Shown piece by piece: positions 44,570-55,391 of a stretch of 64,000 nucleotides of DNA. Location: contig OY294054.1 in the NCBI GenBank assembly GCA_958510825.1, positions 5,784,928-5,848,927 of the forward strand. The letters run 5' to 3'. Made by a program: the position numbers and the translations under genes. Position 1 is the first letter of the stretch; each line of letters begins with the position of its first letter. The DNA comes from Brachypterus glaber (Eukaryota > Arthropoda > Insecta > Coleoptera > Kateretidae). The notes under the pieces were generated by a model. The model was given only the letters and a program-made list of their open reading frames with translations, did no database searches and was not told the origin of the DNA.

Positions 44570-45619
44570 CCATCGCGGCCAATAAATCCAGCTAAACCCA
44601 AAAATGATTCATATTAAAACCAACTTTAAAATTTTACAGACATCTGTAAGGGAACGTTCAAGTATTACGTAACGCAAATTGTACCAAAATTCATACACTC
44701 CATACCTCGGTTCTCACGTTATTCAAAGCTGTAGAGATTTCATATTTTGGCTAGGGGTAGCCAAAATATCAAATCTCTACAGCCTTGAATAACGTGAGAA
44801 CCGAGGTATGAATTTTGGTACATTTTGCGTTACGTAATACTTGAACGTTCCCTAATACTTAAATTAAATTTTAAATTTTGACAAGAAATATCAAATTGAC
44901 ACAAATAATTAAACTGACATAATTTTTTTAATAATGCCTTTTTAAAAGCAAATTAAAAAAAAAGCAATTCTAATAGCAAGACTAAATTATGGTTTTAGTA
45001 TAAGAGCGATAGCTAATGAATTGGATATTGCAATGAATACGGTTTGCAGCGCGAAAAAGAGAATAGAAGTCAAGTTTTTGTATAAAATAAACGAAACGAG
45101 GACTAGTATTTTAGAATAATAAAAAATAATTCTTTAAATTTATTTCTGTTAAATTTTAAGGTAGAATGTTTCTGGAAAAAAAATCGAGCAGTATTTTAGC
45201 TCCGTCACGATATGCCAAACATGTATTTGTTAAACGTGGCCATCACCAAGGAATTTTAACAGTATCTTCCGAAAAACCATCATCTTTTGCGATTTTGCTG
45301 TTAACGGTTTTGAATATCTTAGACCTCCTTCTACCAATATCCACTGTAAGTTTTCTTTGGTCATTCTTTGAAACTTAAACTGACCTCAGGACTAGCATGT
45401 ATTGACTATCTTATATTTGTATATTGATATAAATAAAACTGAAATAAAGTTGTTAACAACTTAAAATAATAAATTTATTATTTCAAAATGACAGCCTGCC
45501 TAACCTTATTTTTTAAAAATGACAAATAACTCATTTGACACAATCTACACAACTTTAATTTTAAATATTGGGTGTTCCGCAAGGATCTTTGCTGTAGTTG
45601 GATTTAATGGCCGTATTGG
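44570..45619. mobile_element. TA-flanked element with GCGGCCAATAAATCCAGCTA termini, copy 2
   Basis: The left end ccatcgcggccaataaatcc and the right end ggatttaatggccgtattgg are inverted repeats, with TA outside (44568-44569, 45620-45621). It is inverted relative to copy 1 at 19510-20973. Contains a Harbinger-like MITE. The plus-strand frame 45166-45378 (SRYAKHVFVKRGHHQGILTV) is also present, decayed, in copy 1, so it may be a remnant of an element-encoded or captured sequence; I do not recognise it. Confidence 0.82.
44650..44852. mobile_element. Harbinger-like MITE, copy 2, verified TAA target duplication
   Basis: A palindrome from gggaacgttcaagtattacg to cgtaatacttgaacgttccc, with TAA at 44647-44649 and 44853-44855. 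Copy 1 of the host element (complement of 20899-20907, catctgtaatattt) shows the empty site with a single TAA. Confidence 0.92.
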
Positions 45620-45621
45620 TA

Positions 45622-46055
45622 CGTGGAATTGAAGCACTTAAAAATTATTTGTAATTTGTAAACAGTCTAGTAAGTTATAAAATACCTCCATATGTAAGGT
45701 CCCAGAATGACTAAAAACTAATAAATAAAAATAAATAAATAAAGGCAAAAAAGAAAAATTTAGGGGAAGTGTTCGGACAATTCACAAAAGGTTGATATAA
45801 TTTGAAATATATAAGAAATCTCCCCTTTCAGGTCTTGACCGTGTGACAGGATTATTTAGGGCAGATAGAGTCTATCTGATATACTATTTTACCCTACAGA
45901 AATGGTACCATAGTCTTTATTATTATTATTTTATGTAGCATAAACTAATGATTATAAATATATTGTTCTTCAGTAAAGCTGCTAAGAGTATAATAGTTAT
46001 TTATGGTACGAGATAGCAAAACTAGCATATTACCCATAAGAGAAAATTAAGTCAC
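45622..46055. other. No gene seen; weak relative of the palindrome at 27617
   Basis: Bases 45810-45860 (atataagaaatctccccttt, ggtcttgaccgtgtgacagg) loosely resemble the left arm of the palindrome at 27617. The rest is unassigned AT-rich sequence. Confidence 0.35.
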
Positions 46056-46309
46056 ACTGTACATACTAAAGAAAAAAAAAAGGTTCGGATCATCGATGTC
46101 GCACTGTACCCACTAAAGAAAAAAAGGTTCTGATTATCGACGTCGCACTGTACCCACTAAAGAAAAAAGGTTTGGATTATCGACGTCGCACTGTACCCAA
46201 TAAAGAAATAAAAGGTTCGGATTATCGACGTCGCACTGTACCCAATAAAGAAAGAAAAGGTTTGGATTATCGACGTAGCACTGTACCCACTAAAGAAAAA
46301 AGGTTTGGA
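46056..46309 (+). repeat. 44-bp minisatellite, about 5.5 units
   Basis: gcactgtaccca recurs at 46101, 46145, 46188, 46233 and 46278 (periods 43-45), with attatcgacgtc and an A-rich aaagaaaaaagg spacer. No CRISPR-like spacer diversity. Confidence 0.9.
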
Positions 46310-47190
46310 CTTTTTCCCCATTTGCCCCCTTGTCCCACCCCAATGTTTACCAAAAGCAATCCCGAGCGAAAACTTTTCGCGGTTCGCCGTCATTCACCTT
46401 TAGTTCAACTTTAAAAAACTGTTTTCTTGTACAATTTGTTTACTCATAATGTTACTATCGATTTAAAACCAAAAATAAAATAATCTATCGGGCGAAACGT
46501 TTTTTAATCACAAAAAAGGGTCACGTGGCCTTCATAACTTTTGAATAAGTAGGTCAATTTGAACTAAAATTATATTCTATTACTTATAAATTAAAATCAA
46601 AAGACAATTATTAAATTATAGAAAAATTAAAAATTGAAAAACCAAACATAAAATATTTAAAAAAATATATTTTCAATTATTTTATTTATTTTTTGTATTT
46701 TTAGATTAAACCTTCTTTTATTTTCTATTAATAAACAAGCAAATGAAATGTTTGTTTAAATTAAAACGTACCGGAGGTCACGTGACCCTTTGATTGATAT
46801 TTAGCTTATAAGTAAACTGTACAATAAAACTGAGTGTTTTTCAAAATCGAACTAAAAGGGAATAACGAAGAACCGTGTTTTTGCAACAAACCTGTATGCC
46901 AAATTTCAAGTCTCTTTTGAAAAATTAAAAATAATTCTTCTCAAGGTCATTAATAAGAGAGTATTGCGAGATCATTTTTTCTTCAGGGTTATGTTATTAG
47001 TTTAAACATTAAAAAATTATTGCCCTTCCCCTAGCGCCAACCCTGTCGTGGAGATAAAAAAAATTAGTTAGTCCTTAAAAACACCTATATACCAATTTTG
47101 ACGTGAAATTTTAAAATTATACAATGTGAATGCAAAATATGTAAAACACTGAATACGGCCCTGTTATCGTAATGAAAGTATCAACTCTGT
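46310..47190. other. No gene seen; dispersed repeat Y piece
   Basis: Bases 46318-46380 are family Y (ccaccccaatgtttaccaaa, agcaatcccgagcg). A second Y-like piece lies near 46865-46920 (cctgtatgccaaatttcaag). The rest is AT-rich. Confidence 0.4.
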
Positions 47191-47412
47191 TAATAATACA
47201 TACAAATGCGCAAACATATAAAAATATACCATGCGCATTAGTGTTTGGTGGAACATATTTATGCGCAGAAGGTTTTAATAATGAATAAGAATGCACAAAA
47301 TTGTTCTGACAAAAATATAGCATGCACAGAAGGGTTTGGTGGAACATATTTATGCGCAGATGTGTTTAATAATACACACAAATGCGCAAAAGTGTTCTGG
47401 CATACATATAAA
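47191..47412 (-). repeat. 99-bp satellite A, copy 2 (inverted)
   Basis: About 2.2 units: ataccatgcgcattagtgtt, ggaacatatttatgcgcaga, caaaagtgttctgg. It ends directly at the MITE at 47417. Confidence 0.88.
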
Positions 47413-47416
47413 AATA

Positions 47417-47547
47417 CACTGCCCAGTTAAACAGATTTTACATTTTTCAACTCCGCGCGTGAAATGGATTTTTTATTATCACTGTCAATAAAAAAAATCA
47501 TTTCACGCGCGGAGGTGAAAATGGGAAAGCTTTTTTACTAGGCAGTG
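47417..47547. mobile_element. 131-bp TA-flanked MITE with CACTGCCCAG termini
   Basis: cactgcccagttaaacagat ... cttttttactaggcagtg, with inner arms ctccgcgcgtgaaatgg and catttcacgcgcggag. TA at 47415-47416 and 47548-47549. This is the only copy seen with both ends and no satellite between them. Confidence 0.9.
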
Positions 47548-47549
47548 TA

Positions 47550-48700
47550 TTTACTTTATGATTTCTTTTGAACATACTGTACCTGTTTTTAAAAAAGTGA
47601 TGATGCCTTAATTCGAACATTGAAAAATCTTGAAACAAAAACCTTTCGAGCCTATATTAACATCATACGTAAATGTTTGCAATGGTGCACCGGTGGCACA
47701 CGTCGAGTTTTGTGGTCAGCCCCTCGGTGGTACATTTCAAACGCAACGTGTTAATTACTAACTCCAGGTTAACTGGTGAGACTCTGTGACCCCTCAGGCC
47801 CCCGACGCCATGCCACTGGGTATGTAAACATTTTGCTATTGTGTAATGTAAAAATACATTTCACTGATACATCTGTATCTATGCTTTTAAATACGTCAGT
47901 GATTAATTTCTATTATTATATTATTCACAGCGCCAGCGCTAGAATAATATTATACGGTAGTTTCGAATTTTCGAAAAAAAAAAAAAAATCAAAAATCGTC
48001 CAAGACAAAAAATTCTGGATATAAATTTGTTTCATGAAAAAATAAGCAACTTTTTTTTCAAATGTCAGTCTGTCGAAAAATGCTGAAAGAAAATTCCGAT
48101 TAACGTATTTTTTTCAGGAAAAATTACTTTTATTATAAGGATGAATAAAAAAAAAAAGAAACATTTTGAAAGTTTTTTTTTAGAAAAATTTTTTATTCAA
48201 TTTTTTTTTGTTTCTGGCAAAAAGAAAATTTAATAAAAAAAATTGAATTGAATTGAATTTTTTTTTAAGACATTTTATTTTTCAATAATTTTTCGTTTTT
48301 CAAAAAAGATCTTTTAAAAAAAATATTTTTTTTTGTTATTTTTTTAAGTATTTGGAAAATGCAATATACTGTTTACTGTGAATAAAATATAATGGAATGC
48401 GTAGCATTACAAATCTTCGCGGCTTGTTATACTACTATATAGCAGCGCGTAGCGCTAGAATAGTATTCGGTATTTTCGAATTTCCCAAAATCGCCAAAAA
48501 ACGTACTAGACAAAAAATTATTGGATACAAATGTGTTTCATGAAAAAATAAAAACTTTGAAAATGTCTTTCCGATCCACTCGAAATTTTCGGCAAAAATC
48601 ATGTTCTATAAGGGGAAGATCCCTATTGTTTTTGAAAAGAATCCCCCTAAAAACAAAAAAGTTATTGGGGGTTAAACGTTAAAAAAATATTCAATTTTTT
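47550..48700. repeat. Unassigned sequence and two copies of dispersed repeat X
   Basis: X copies at 47910-48045 (attattcacagcgccagcgc, acggtagtttcgaattttcg) and 48429-48700 (gtattcggtattttcgaatt, ggggaagatccctattgttt, gttattgggggttaaac). Between them are A/T-run low-complexity sequence and ttgaattgaattgaattt. Bases 47640-47830 look unique but show no exon. Confidence 0.5.
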
Positions 48701-49514
48701 TTCGTTTTTCGTAAAAAGTAAAAAAAAAAAAATTTTATTTTGAAAAATTGAAAGTATTTTTTTTATTTTTTTTTCGTATTTGGGAAAATGCAACACAGCA
48801 TTTACTGTGAATAATATATAATGCAATGCGTAGCATTACAAATCTTTACGGCTTGTTTATAGATTAGCTTTGACGTGGATAAAAATAGTACTTTTTTCGT
48901 CAAATAAAAGTATATTTAAAATATCATGACCTACCACTACTTTTAAGTTCAAGATCAAAATGATTTTTATATGTTTATTCTTTGTTTAAAATAAACGCGA
49001 CCTTGCCAATTTTCCGTATGAAAAAAATTCTAGGTTTTACAATTCGTCTAACATGCGAACTTTATACAAAGTGTATTGAAAAAAATCCACAGTATGTTCC
49101 CGGACTATACCACATCGAATTTTTAAAGCACGCAGTGCTTGGTGAGTATTATACGATGGTTTTCAAATTCTTCAAAAATTACGCTACATCAAAAAAATTT
49201 TAATAGTTTTTTTATAGAATTTTGATCAACTTTCAAAAATTACGTCCGTCCCTCACTTTTTATTGTGCGCACGATAACTCAAAAACGGACTATGCGATCG
49301 ATATGAAGTTTTCAAAAAAAAAAATCAAGTTCTGAAGGGGAAAGAACCCTATTGTTTTTAAAAAACATCCTTCAAAAATAAAATATCTGAAACGTAAAAT
49401 CGTTTAAAAACTTTTGTATTTTCGACGAGCAGAATTGTGGAAATGAACTAAACCACGCTTTTTGCCACACTTCGTTTACCTTTTCCTACCTTTAGCAACT
49501 CTTCATACAGAGCA
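48701..49514. other. No gene recognised
   Basis: AT-rich. Bases 49255-49400 carry the companion of repeat X (gataactcaaaaacggacta, ggggaaagaaccctattg). A short plus-strand frame at 48982-49203 (IRLTCELYTKCIEKNPQYVP) is not recognised. Confidence 0.35.
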
Positions 49515-49940
49515 TTTCTGCGGATTCGTAAGAGTATGTTCAAGCAAAAATATCTGCGCATCGCTATATTTGTATAATATATATTATGTTTGCCAGAATA
49601 CTTTTGCGCATTCGTATGTATTATTAAACACTTCTGCACATAAATATGTTCCATTAAACCCTACTGCGCATGTTATATTTGTATATGTTTTCCAGAATAC
49701 TTTTGGGCATTCGTATGTATTATTAAACACTTCTGCGCATAAATATGTTCAACCAAACCCTACTGCGCATGGTATATTTGTATATGTTTGCCAGAACACT
49801 TGTACATTCGTATGTATTATTAAACACTTCTGCGCAGAAATAAGTTCAACCAAACCCTACTGCGCATGGTATATTTGTATATGTTTGCCAGAACACTTTT
49901 GTGCATACGTATGTATTATTAAACAATTCTACGCATAAAT
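49515..49940 (+). repeat. 99-bp satellite A, copy 3
   Basis: About four units; ctgcgca landmarks at 49663, 49762 and 49860 give periods of 99 and 98. Same unit as the array at 60-612. Confidence 0.92.
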
Positions 49941-49970
49941 GCGAGTTCTTTAATATGCATCTTACGATAA

Positions 49971-50254
49971 AAATGCATACGAGGGGTTTATTTATTAGAC
50001 AATCCTTGTAGACCTATCCAACAATCTTCTACAATCCTTGACAATTCCTTCTCTCACAATCATCTAAAATCCTCCAAAATTCTCCACAATCATCTACAAT
50101 CTTCCACAATCATCTGAAATCTTCCCACAATCTTTAAAAATCTTCATTATTTTTTTTACAATCTTTCACAATCTTTTTGACAATCTTCCACAATCCTTTG
50201 ATTCTCACAATCCTTGTACACTTTTTTTTCAATAAATAAACCCCTCGAATGCAT
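49971..50254. mobile_element. Element with GAGGGGTTTATTTATT inverted ends and minisatellite core
   Basis: The left end atgcatacgaggggtttatt and the right end aataaataaacccctcgaat are inverted repeats. The interior is built from short units of the type cacaatcttctacaatc (about 11-12 bp). A second, incomplete copy runs into the gap at 3871-3946. In both places it is next to satellite A. Confidence 0.8.
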
Positions 50255-51400
50255 ATAACCAATTTTGTTTGGACTTTTCCAAAAAGCGAGTCGAGTTGCG
50301 CTCTCTGTAACCGCACCAAAGTACCTATGAAAATTTATAATATATGAAACTAATAGAGAATTTCAAGAGCTTTGCTCATAACCACTTTTATCCTCCGATG
50401 AATAATTTGGGTGAAAAATCGAAAAAACCGTTTTAACCCCCGACATGGCCACTATATTTTTAACTCGATTGTTATTAATATATTAAAAAAATTATCCAAA
50501 CAAAAATTAGTAACAGGGGGGTTTCGAGGATGCTGAAACCGATTTTTTTTTAAATTCAAAATGGCGGATCCAATATGGCGGCCAAATATGTTAGATTTTA
50601 TTGGGTTCTAATGAAAATTGGCATTCAGGGATTTTTGAGGATGCAGAAACAGAATCTGTTTTTAAAAATTAAAAATTAGAGTTGTAAAAAAACCGTTTTT
50701 TTTTTGTGAAAATATTCAAAAAATGACAACTTTTGTATTTTAGGATCAATTAGAGACTGTTTTCAATAGTTTTTATTAGTTTTTATTTCAAAATACTTTA
50801 TTCTTCTTGAAATAATAAAATATATAGATTATACGCCTTCTGTTAACGAGTTTAGGAGTTGAAACTTCAGTCACATAACCTCACTTTTCTAACGTGTCAA
50901 ATTTATGAAGTCTGTTTATGATGCCTGGCCGCAAAAAAAGCAACATATCAAATCTTTTTATAGACACACAAACTAACGGAAAAGTTCCGAAAGTGAAATT
51001 CATGTTTTGTAAAACACTGGTGTCGAAAAATAGAGTTGTTAAAACTCAGTTGTAAAAAACCGTTTTAAATTAAATAATTTTTTTATAATCTTTCATCCTT
51101 CATACATGACTTTTACAATAAAAAATGTGTTAATTTTTAATAAAAAACAAATTTGTTTTTTTATAACTGTTTTTTTTTTAATAAAACACAAATTTGTTTA
51201 AGTCTAGCTTTGTTTTAAAACGGTTTTTTTTTTGTGTTTAAAACAAAAAAACAAATGTTTTTTTTTTTGAATTTACAACTCTATTAAAAATGCAAAATGG
51301 CGGATCCAATATGGCAGCAAATTTTGAACAGTATTGATGGATTATAAAAAAAAGTTGGTATCTATAGGTTTTTGAGGTCGTTTAAACCAAAGAACAATAT
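50255..51400. other. No gene; dispersed repeat pieces and low complexity
   Basis: Bases 50500-50660 and 51290-51390 hold repeats with aatggcggatccaatatggc and gtttttgagg. Bases 50690-51280 contain many A/T runs (e.g. ccgttttttttttgtg). I see no exon. Confidence 0.4.
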
Positions 51401-51407
51401 TAATTTA

Positions 51408-51575
51408 TTATTCCATCAATCTATTTTCTAATCATACCGTACAGTGTGATATTGGTAGACTGACAGTTTCGGGCTGCTGGCCCTCTTCAGTACCAAGAGT
51501 CAGTCAGTCAGTCAGTCTACCCATATCGCTCTGTACGATGATTAGAAAATCGATTGATGGAATAATAAATTAATA
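51408..51575. mobile_element. Palindrome with a hammerhead ribozyme at its apex
   Basis: The left arm ttaatttattattccatcaa ... cattttctaatcat-type sequence mirrors the right arm atgattagaaaatcgattga, tggaataataaattaa. The unpaired apex (about 51452-51496) is the ribozyme. A (cagt)n run, cagtcagtcagtcagtc, lies at 51501-51517. Size about 170 bp. Confidence 0.85.
51452..51496 (-). ncRNA. Minimal hammerhead ribozyme
   Basis: Read on the minus strand: stem I uuggua (51496-51491) pairs with uaccaa (51457-51452). Core CUGAAGA (51490-51484) fits CUGANGA. Stem II gggc (51483-51480) pairs with gccc (51474-51471), loop cagca. GAA (51470-51468). Stem III is the two pairs AC (51467-51466) with GU (51460-51459), loop ugucA. 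C17 is at 51458, so the predicted cut is between 51458 and 51457 (GUC|UACC). All universally conserved core positions are present. A two-bp stem III is the 'minimal' form known from Penelope-like and related retroelements (family knowledge); such forms often cut best as dimers. Confidence 0.85.
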
Positions 51576-52132
51576 TTTTTATAATTTTGTTTAAAATTAA
51601 AAATTTCTGTCCTTAAAAAGAACAATATTAAAAATAGAAATTTTTATGAATAAGGAAAAATCCGGTAATAGCGCGATTTTTTTAAATTTGTTCTAGACAT
51701 CCAAAGAAGTCTGTAACTCGATTTTTTCCATTATTAGCGGGGCGGAAGCCATCTTTTTTTTACTTAAAAAAATATATTTTTTTCGTGTTTCCGTTTTAGT
51801 TTTTTTATATTTTCTCGGCTCCTATGGGTCTAATCGCGACGATTTAACAGATAAGTGAACCAAATTTGATTTTAAAATATTGCTTAAGCAATATTTAAAT
51901 CGGTCCATGTGCTTAATTATATAAAAAAAAATTAATTGCTCGCCATTTTTGGGCAAAGTATCGTACGCCCAACTTTTTTTTTAATTGTACGTTTTTATAT
52001 GCACTTTAACGTGGTGTAAAAAACAAAATTTTAAATTAAACAATTATATTCGAATGTAGATGGCGTTTAGTAAATAAACGCGGCTAAATTCGCGCTTTAG
52101 TACATATTAATTTTATACAGTTGAAATAGTGT
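51576..52132. other. No gene seen
   Basis: AT-rich unassigned sequence, possibly including the 5' UTR of LINE G toward its right end. Confidence 0.35.
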
Positions 52133-52746
52133 TTAAAAAGTTAAAATTGATCTAAAGGAAATTAAAACTATTATACAAGAAACAATATCTGAACTATTTA
52201 GTGACGAAAAATTTATTAATGTTATACTAAAAAAGTTTACCGATAAATTCGAACAAAAAATGGGCCAAATGAATGAAGTGATAATATTGGAACAAAAATA
52301 AAATTGCAAAAAAGTTACACAGAAAAAAGTTTGGGACAAAAAACTGATAAGCCCCCCCCCCCGTTTCGCACGCCCCTGGTTGAAATAAGTACATGAAAAT
52401 AACACATAAAAACGGGCTTTGGTAGGATTAGTTGACGTGCAAAACCTCGTTGATATATATCAAAGGGTTCCTGAGTTATTAAATAAAAACCGATTTTTTT
52501 AGCCACTTTCAAAGGGGCGTAGCTCCCTTATGACGCATTTTTAGACATATGTTTATAGAAACTTTTTGTCATATTTTATCATGTAGAATCACCTGTTAAA
52601 ATTTCCTACGCTATTTCAAATACACCGTGTATGGGTTATGCGAAGAAAAATTAAATTTAAAACTCTTGGAAGAAATAAGTAGAATAACAAAAATAAATGA
52701 TGACATATTAAAAATAAGAAGCTTGCAACATTTGGAAGAACTCTGA
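52133..52746 (+). pseudogene. LINE G ORF1 (coiled-coil type), interrupted by FB1 fragment
   Basis: Before the insertion: VKIDLKEIKTIIQETISELF, SDEKFINVILKKFTDKFEQK, MGQMNEVIILEQ. After it: CEEKLNLKLLEEISRITKIN, DDILKIRSLQHLEEL, stop. The Lys/Glu/Leu-rich heptad-like sequence is typical of the coiled-coil ORF1 of insect LINEs with separate ORF1 and ORF2. The FB1 fragment at 52293-52629 splits it. Confidence 0.65.
52293..52629 (+). mobile_element. FB1 fragment (right arm only)
   Basis: Starts within the interior (caaaaataaaattgcaaaaa) and runs to the canonical right end gctatttcaaatacaccgtg, then TA. Nested in LINE G ORF1. Its left half is absent. Confidence 0.82.
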
Positions 52747-52947
52747 CAAAGCAAAAAAACAAAAGCGGGTAGTAATTTTGAATATTAAAATTCTCCTGAG
52801 TGAAATACGCATCACTACAAACTTTTAAGTTATCAAACCAATACCAAATGGAGTTCTGATTGCACTGTGCTTTATTATAAGGACCTTATTTTTTATTTTA
52901 TAGTTTAGTTTTTTTTAGTTAGGTATAATAAAGATATAGAGGGAGAA

Positions 52948-53390
52948 ATGGAAGAATTAAAATGTGAAACCGTTGTATTCTATGATATTTTAAAATGTAC
53001 TGAGGCTGTGAAGGGGGAAAGATTTTTAAGTGTAATCCATTTGCATATAAGGTCTATAAATAAAAATTTTAATGAACTTTGTGCATATTTGGATTCACTG
53101 TCATATCAAGATATAGATGTGATAATACTTTCTGATACATGGGAGATTATAGATATATCGTGTATAATGAATCTAGGTTTAATCAAAATGACGGAATGTA
53201 AAATCTTCTTTAAGTGCTAATATTGAAATTATAAAAACTCGACAAATTAACCTTTTAAGAACGATACTGTCCATAAAGAATACTAGTATTGGTATTACCG
53301 CATGTTATAGGCATCCGTCAACTAATAAGGAACAGTTTATCGAGATCGAGCCTCGAGATATCTTGATCCATACCAACCGATGTGTATCGA
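52948..53390 (+). pseudogene. LINE G ORF2 start: endonuclease domain fragment
   Basis: MEELKCETVVFYDILKC, then FLSVIHLHIRSINKNFNELC (N-terminal strand with the conserved Asn), YLDSLSYQDIDVIILSDTWE (the catalytic Glu is followed as SDTWE, normally SETWE), then frame breaks near 53160-53220 and NIEIIKTRQINLLRTILSI, GITACYRHPSTNKEQFIEI. APE-type endonuclease of a CR1/jockey-group LINE. Truncated before the RT. The D in place of E in SETWE would abolish activity. Confidence 0.82.
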
Positions 53391-54000
53391 CTTAGCTGAC
53401 TAATAAGTATAACCACAGTATTCCAAGAAAGCGACTTTATCCATTTAATAAGTTTTGTTAGTGGTATGAAATAACATGTGGCGCCACCTATACCATAGGA
53501 ATTTTCACCTTAAAACTGTAATTAGGTCAATATTAATCTGCTGTTTAAATCTTATTGGGAGTGCGTTAGAATTTTCTTTTTAAACCTGGTATCTAAATTT
53601 AATCAATTTTCTCATTAAATCTTTTACATTCTAAATTTTCGCCTTAAAACTCTGAAATTAGGTTAATATGAACATTCTGTTTATATCTTATCAGTACTTC
53701 ATTAGAATTGTCTCTTCAAAACCTGTTATTTAAATTTATACCAATTTGCTTAATAAATCATCCACATTCTAATTAGTATTTTCTTATTAAAACCTACCCA
53801 TTATAAGTTAAGTACATTTTCGTATTTAATCTTACAGGAATCTAAAAGAATTTTCTTTTATGTAAATTTTCTTATTAAATCCTAATTTATGTTCTCTTAA
53901 GTTCTTATTGGTCTTATATAATCTTATAAGATCTTATAAGGTCTGAATAAGAATTAACCAGAACGTGTTTACAGGGTTGGTCTCTATTTTGGTATGTATT
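53391..54000 (+). repeat. Imperfect tandem repeat of about 130 bp
   Basis: Two units with ccttaaaactgtaattaggt / ccttaaaactctgaaattag, then taaatcttattgggagt / atatcttatcagtactt, and aatcttttacattctaa / aatcatccacattctaa. A third, worn unit and ataatcttataagatcttat follow at 53860-53960. Confidence 0.65.
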
Positions 54001-55150
54001 ACTGGCAAATCGTCTAAAAACCATATATCAAAGAACTGTTGAGATATAGATTTTAAATTTGTAATATGAGCAAAGTTCTCAGACTAAATGTTTTTTTGTT
54101 GTGATTTTAACTGGTCAGAAGGCTAAAACTAGTGTTTCTAACTGACCTAAAAAATCATATTGAAAGTTTTGGTTCCCAAAAACCCTATTTTAAAGCCTAA
54201 ATTTCAGTAGTTGCTAAAGTTAAAGCTTCCAAAATTCGGTGATTTTTTATATTAGACAAATAATTTTTTCTATTTTAAAGAGATGTGCTTAAGGCTCATT
54301 ATTGATGATATTAAACCTTTACAAACTTAAGCTATTGGGGCAAAAACCGGTCATGAAAATACAAATTTTAGTCGTTTTTCGCTGTTTTTCAAGGATTTTA
54401 GCCTTTTTTTTTCATAAGAAATATATATATTACAATGAAGTACTATTATTTTTAAGAGTATTGATCTGTATTATAAACTAAACAAATAAAGAAATATTAA
54501 AATTAATATTTTGTTTGTTTCATTTAAGTAGTATTTTAGATGGTCATGACAGTCAGTCAAATTATTTTATTTTAAAACAGTTTTAAGTGGAATAAAAAGA
54601 ATAAATTTTATATGTTATAACTTTTTTAATCAATAAAATTGCTTTAAAAATAACTGAGTTACTGTTGAAAAATAGGCTCGCGGCGTGCAATTTGATGTAT
54701 CCAGGGGGTTGGAAAACATTTGAAGTTTTCTACTTGATACAGTTAAGAAAAATTTTTAAATTAAAATATGGTAATGTGTAATAGAGTAGTTCTAACTATG
54801 ATATGAATTTGAAGCAGATCGGTTACAGGTTTATAGGATAATGCACTAACTGTAAGGACGTGGAACCTTCTAAACTTTAAGCTTTTTGAGCCACCTCTAT
54901 ATTTTAAAAATTTTGAATAAAATTTTAGTTTCTTTCTACACCAAATAGAATAATTTGGGGTTTGGGCCCCCCTAAAAATATAATTTTGATTTTTTTGCAT
55001 CATTAGTGTGGGTTTTTATTGTAATAAAAGAAATAGTGTTCCAAAAACTGTGTTTCTATCCGGACTTGAACCTCTTTAATATTATATGGCAAAAATGTTC
55101 CAATAATTTAACTTTCCCCTCGACGTTTTGTACAACTTTCTGTCGCTCTG
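54001..55150. other. No gene recognised
   Basis: AT-rich, without an open frame or repeat that I can name. A short minus frame (54761-55003) is not credible as a gene. Confidence 0.35.
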
Positions 55151-55391
55151 CACAGAAATAAATATTGTCTTGAATCAAGAATGTGTAATTTGGATATAAC
55201 GAAGAGAATATATGCTCCTTTAAAGCAAAATTGTACTTTAAATATGAAAGGATAAGAATAAGGTATGCTTGAAAGGAGAATATATTCTCAAATATGAAAG
55301 GATAAGAATATGATATGCATAAAAGAAGAATATATTCTCTTCGTTATATAAAAATCACCATATTCTTGATTTAAGACAATATTTTTCTGTG
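55151..55391. mobile_element. MITE with CACAGAAATAAATATTGTCT termini
   Basis: cacagaaataaatattgtct at the left and agacaatatttttctgtg at the right are inverted. Inner arms: gaatcaagaatgtg against catattcttgattt, and ataacgaagagaatatat against atatattctcttcgttat. A (gt)n run follows at once. Confidence 0.85.

Noticed and set aside
46056..46309. Regularly spaced repeats resembling a CRISPR array
   Set aside because: The whole 44-bp unit is repeated; there are no unique spacers, and the genome is eukaryotic.
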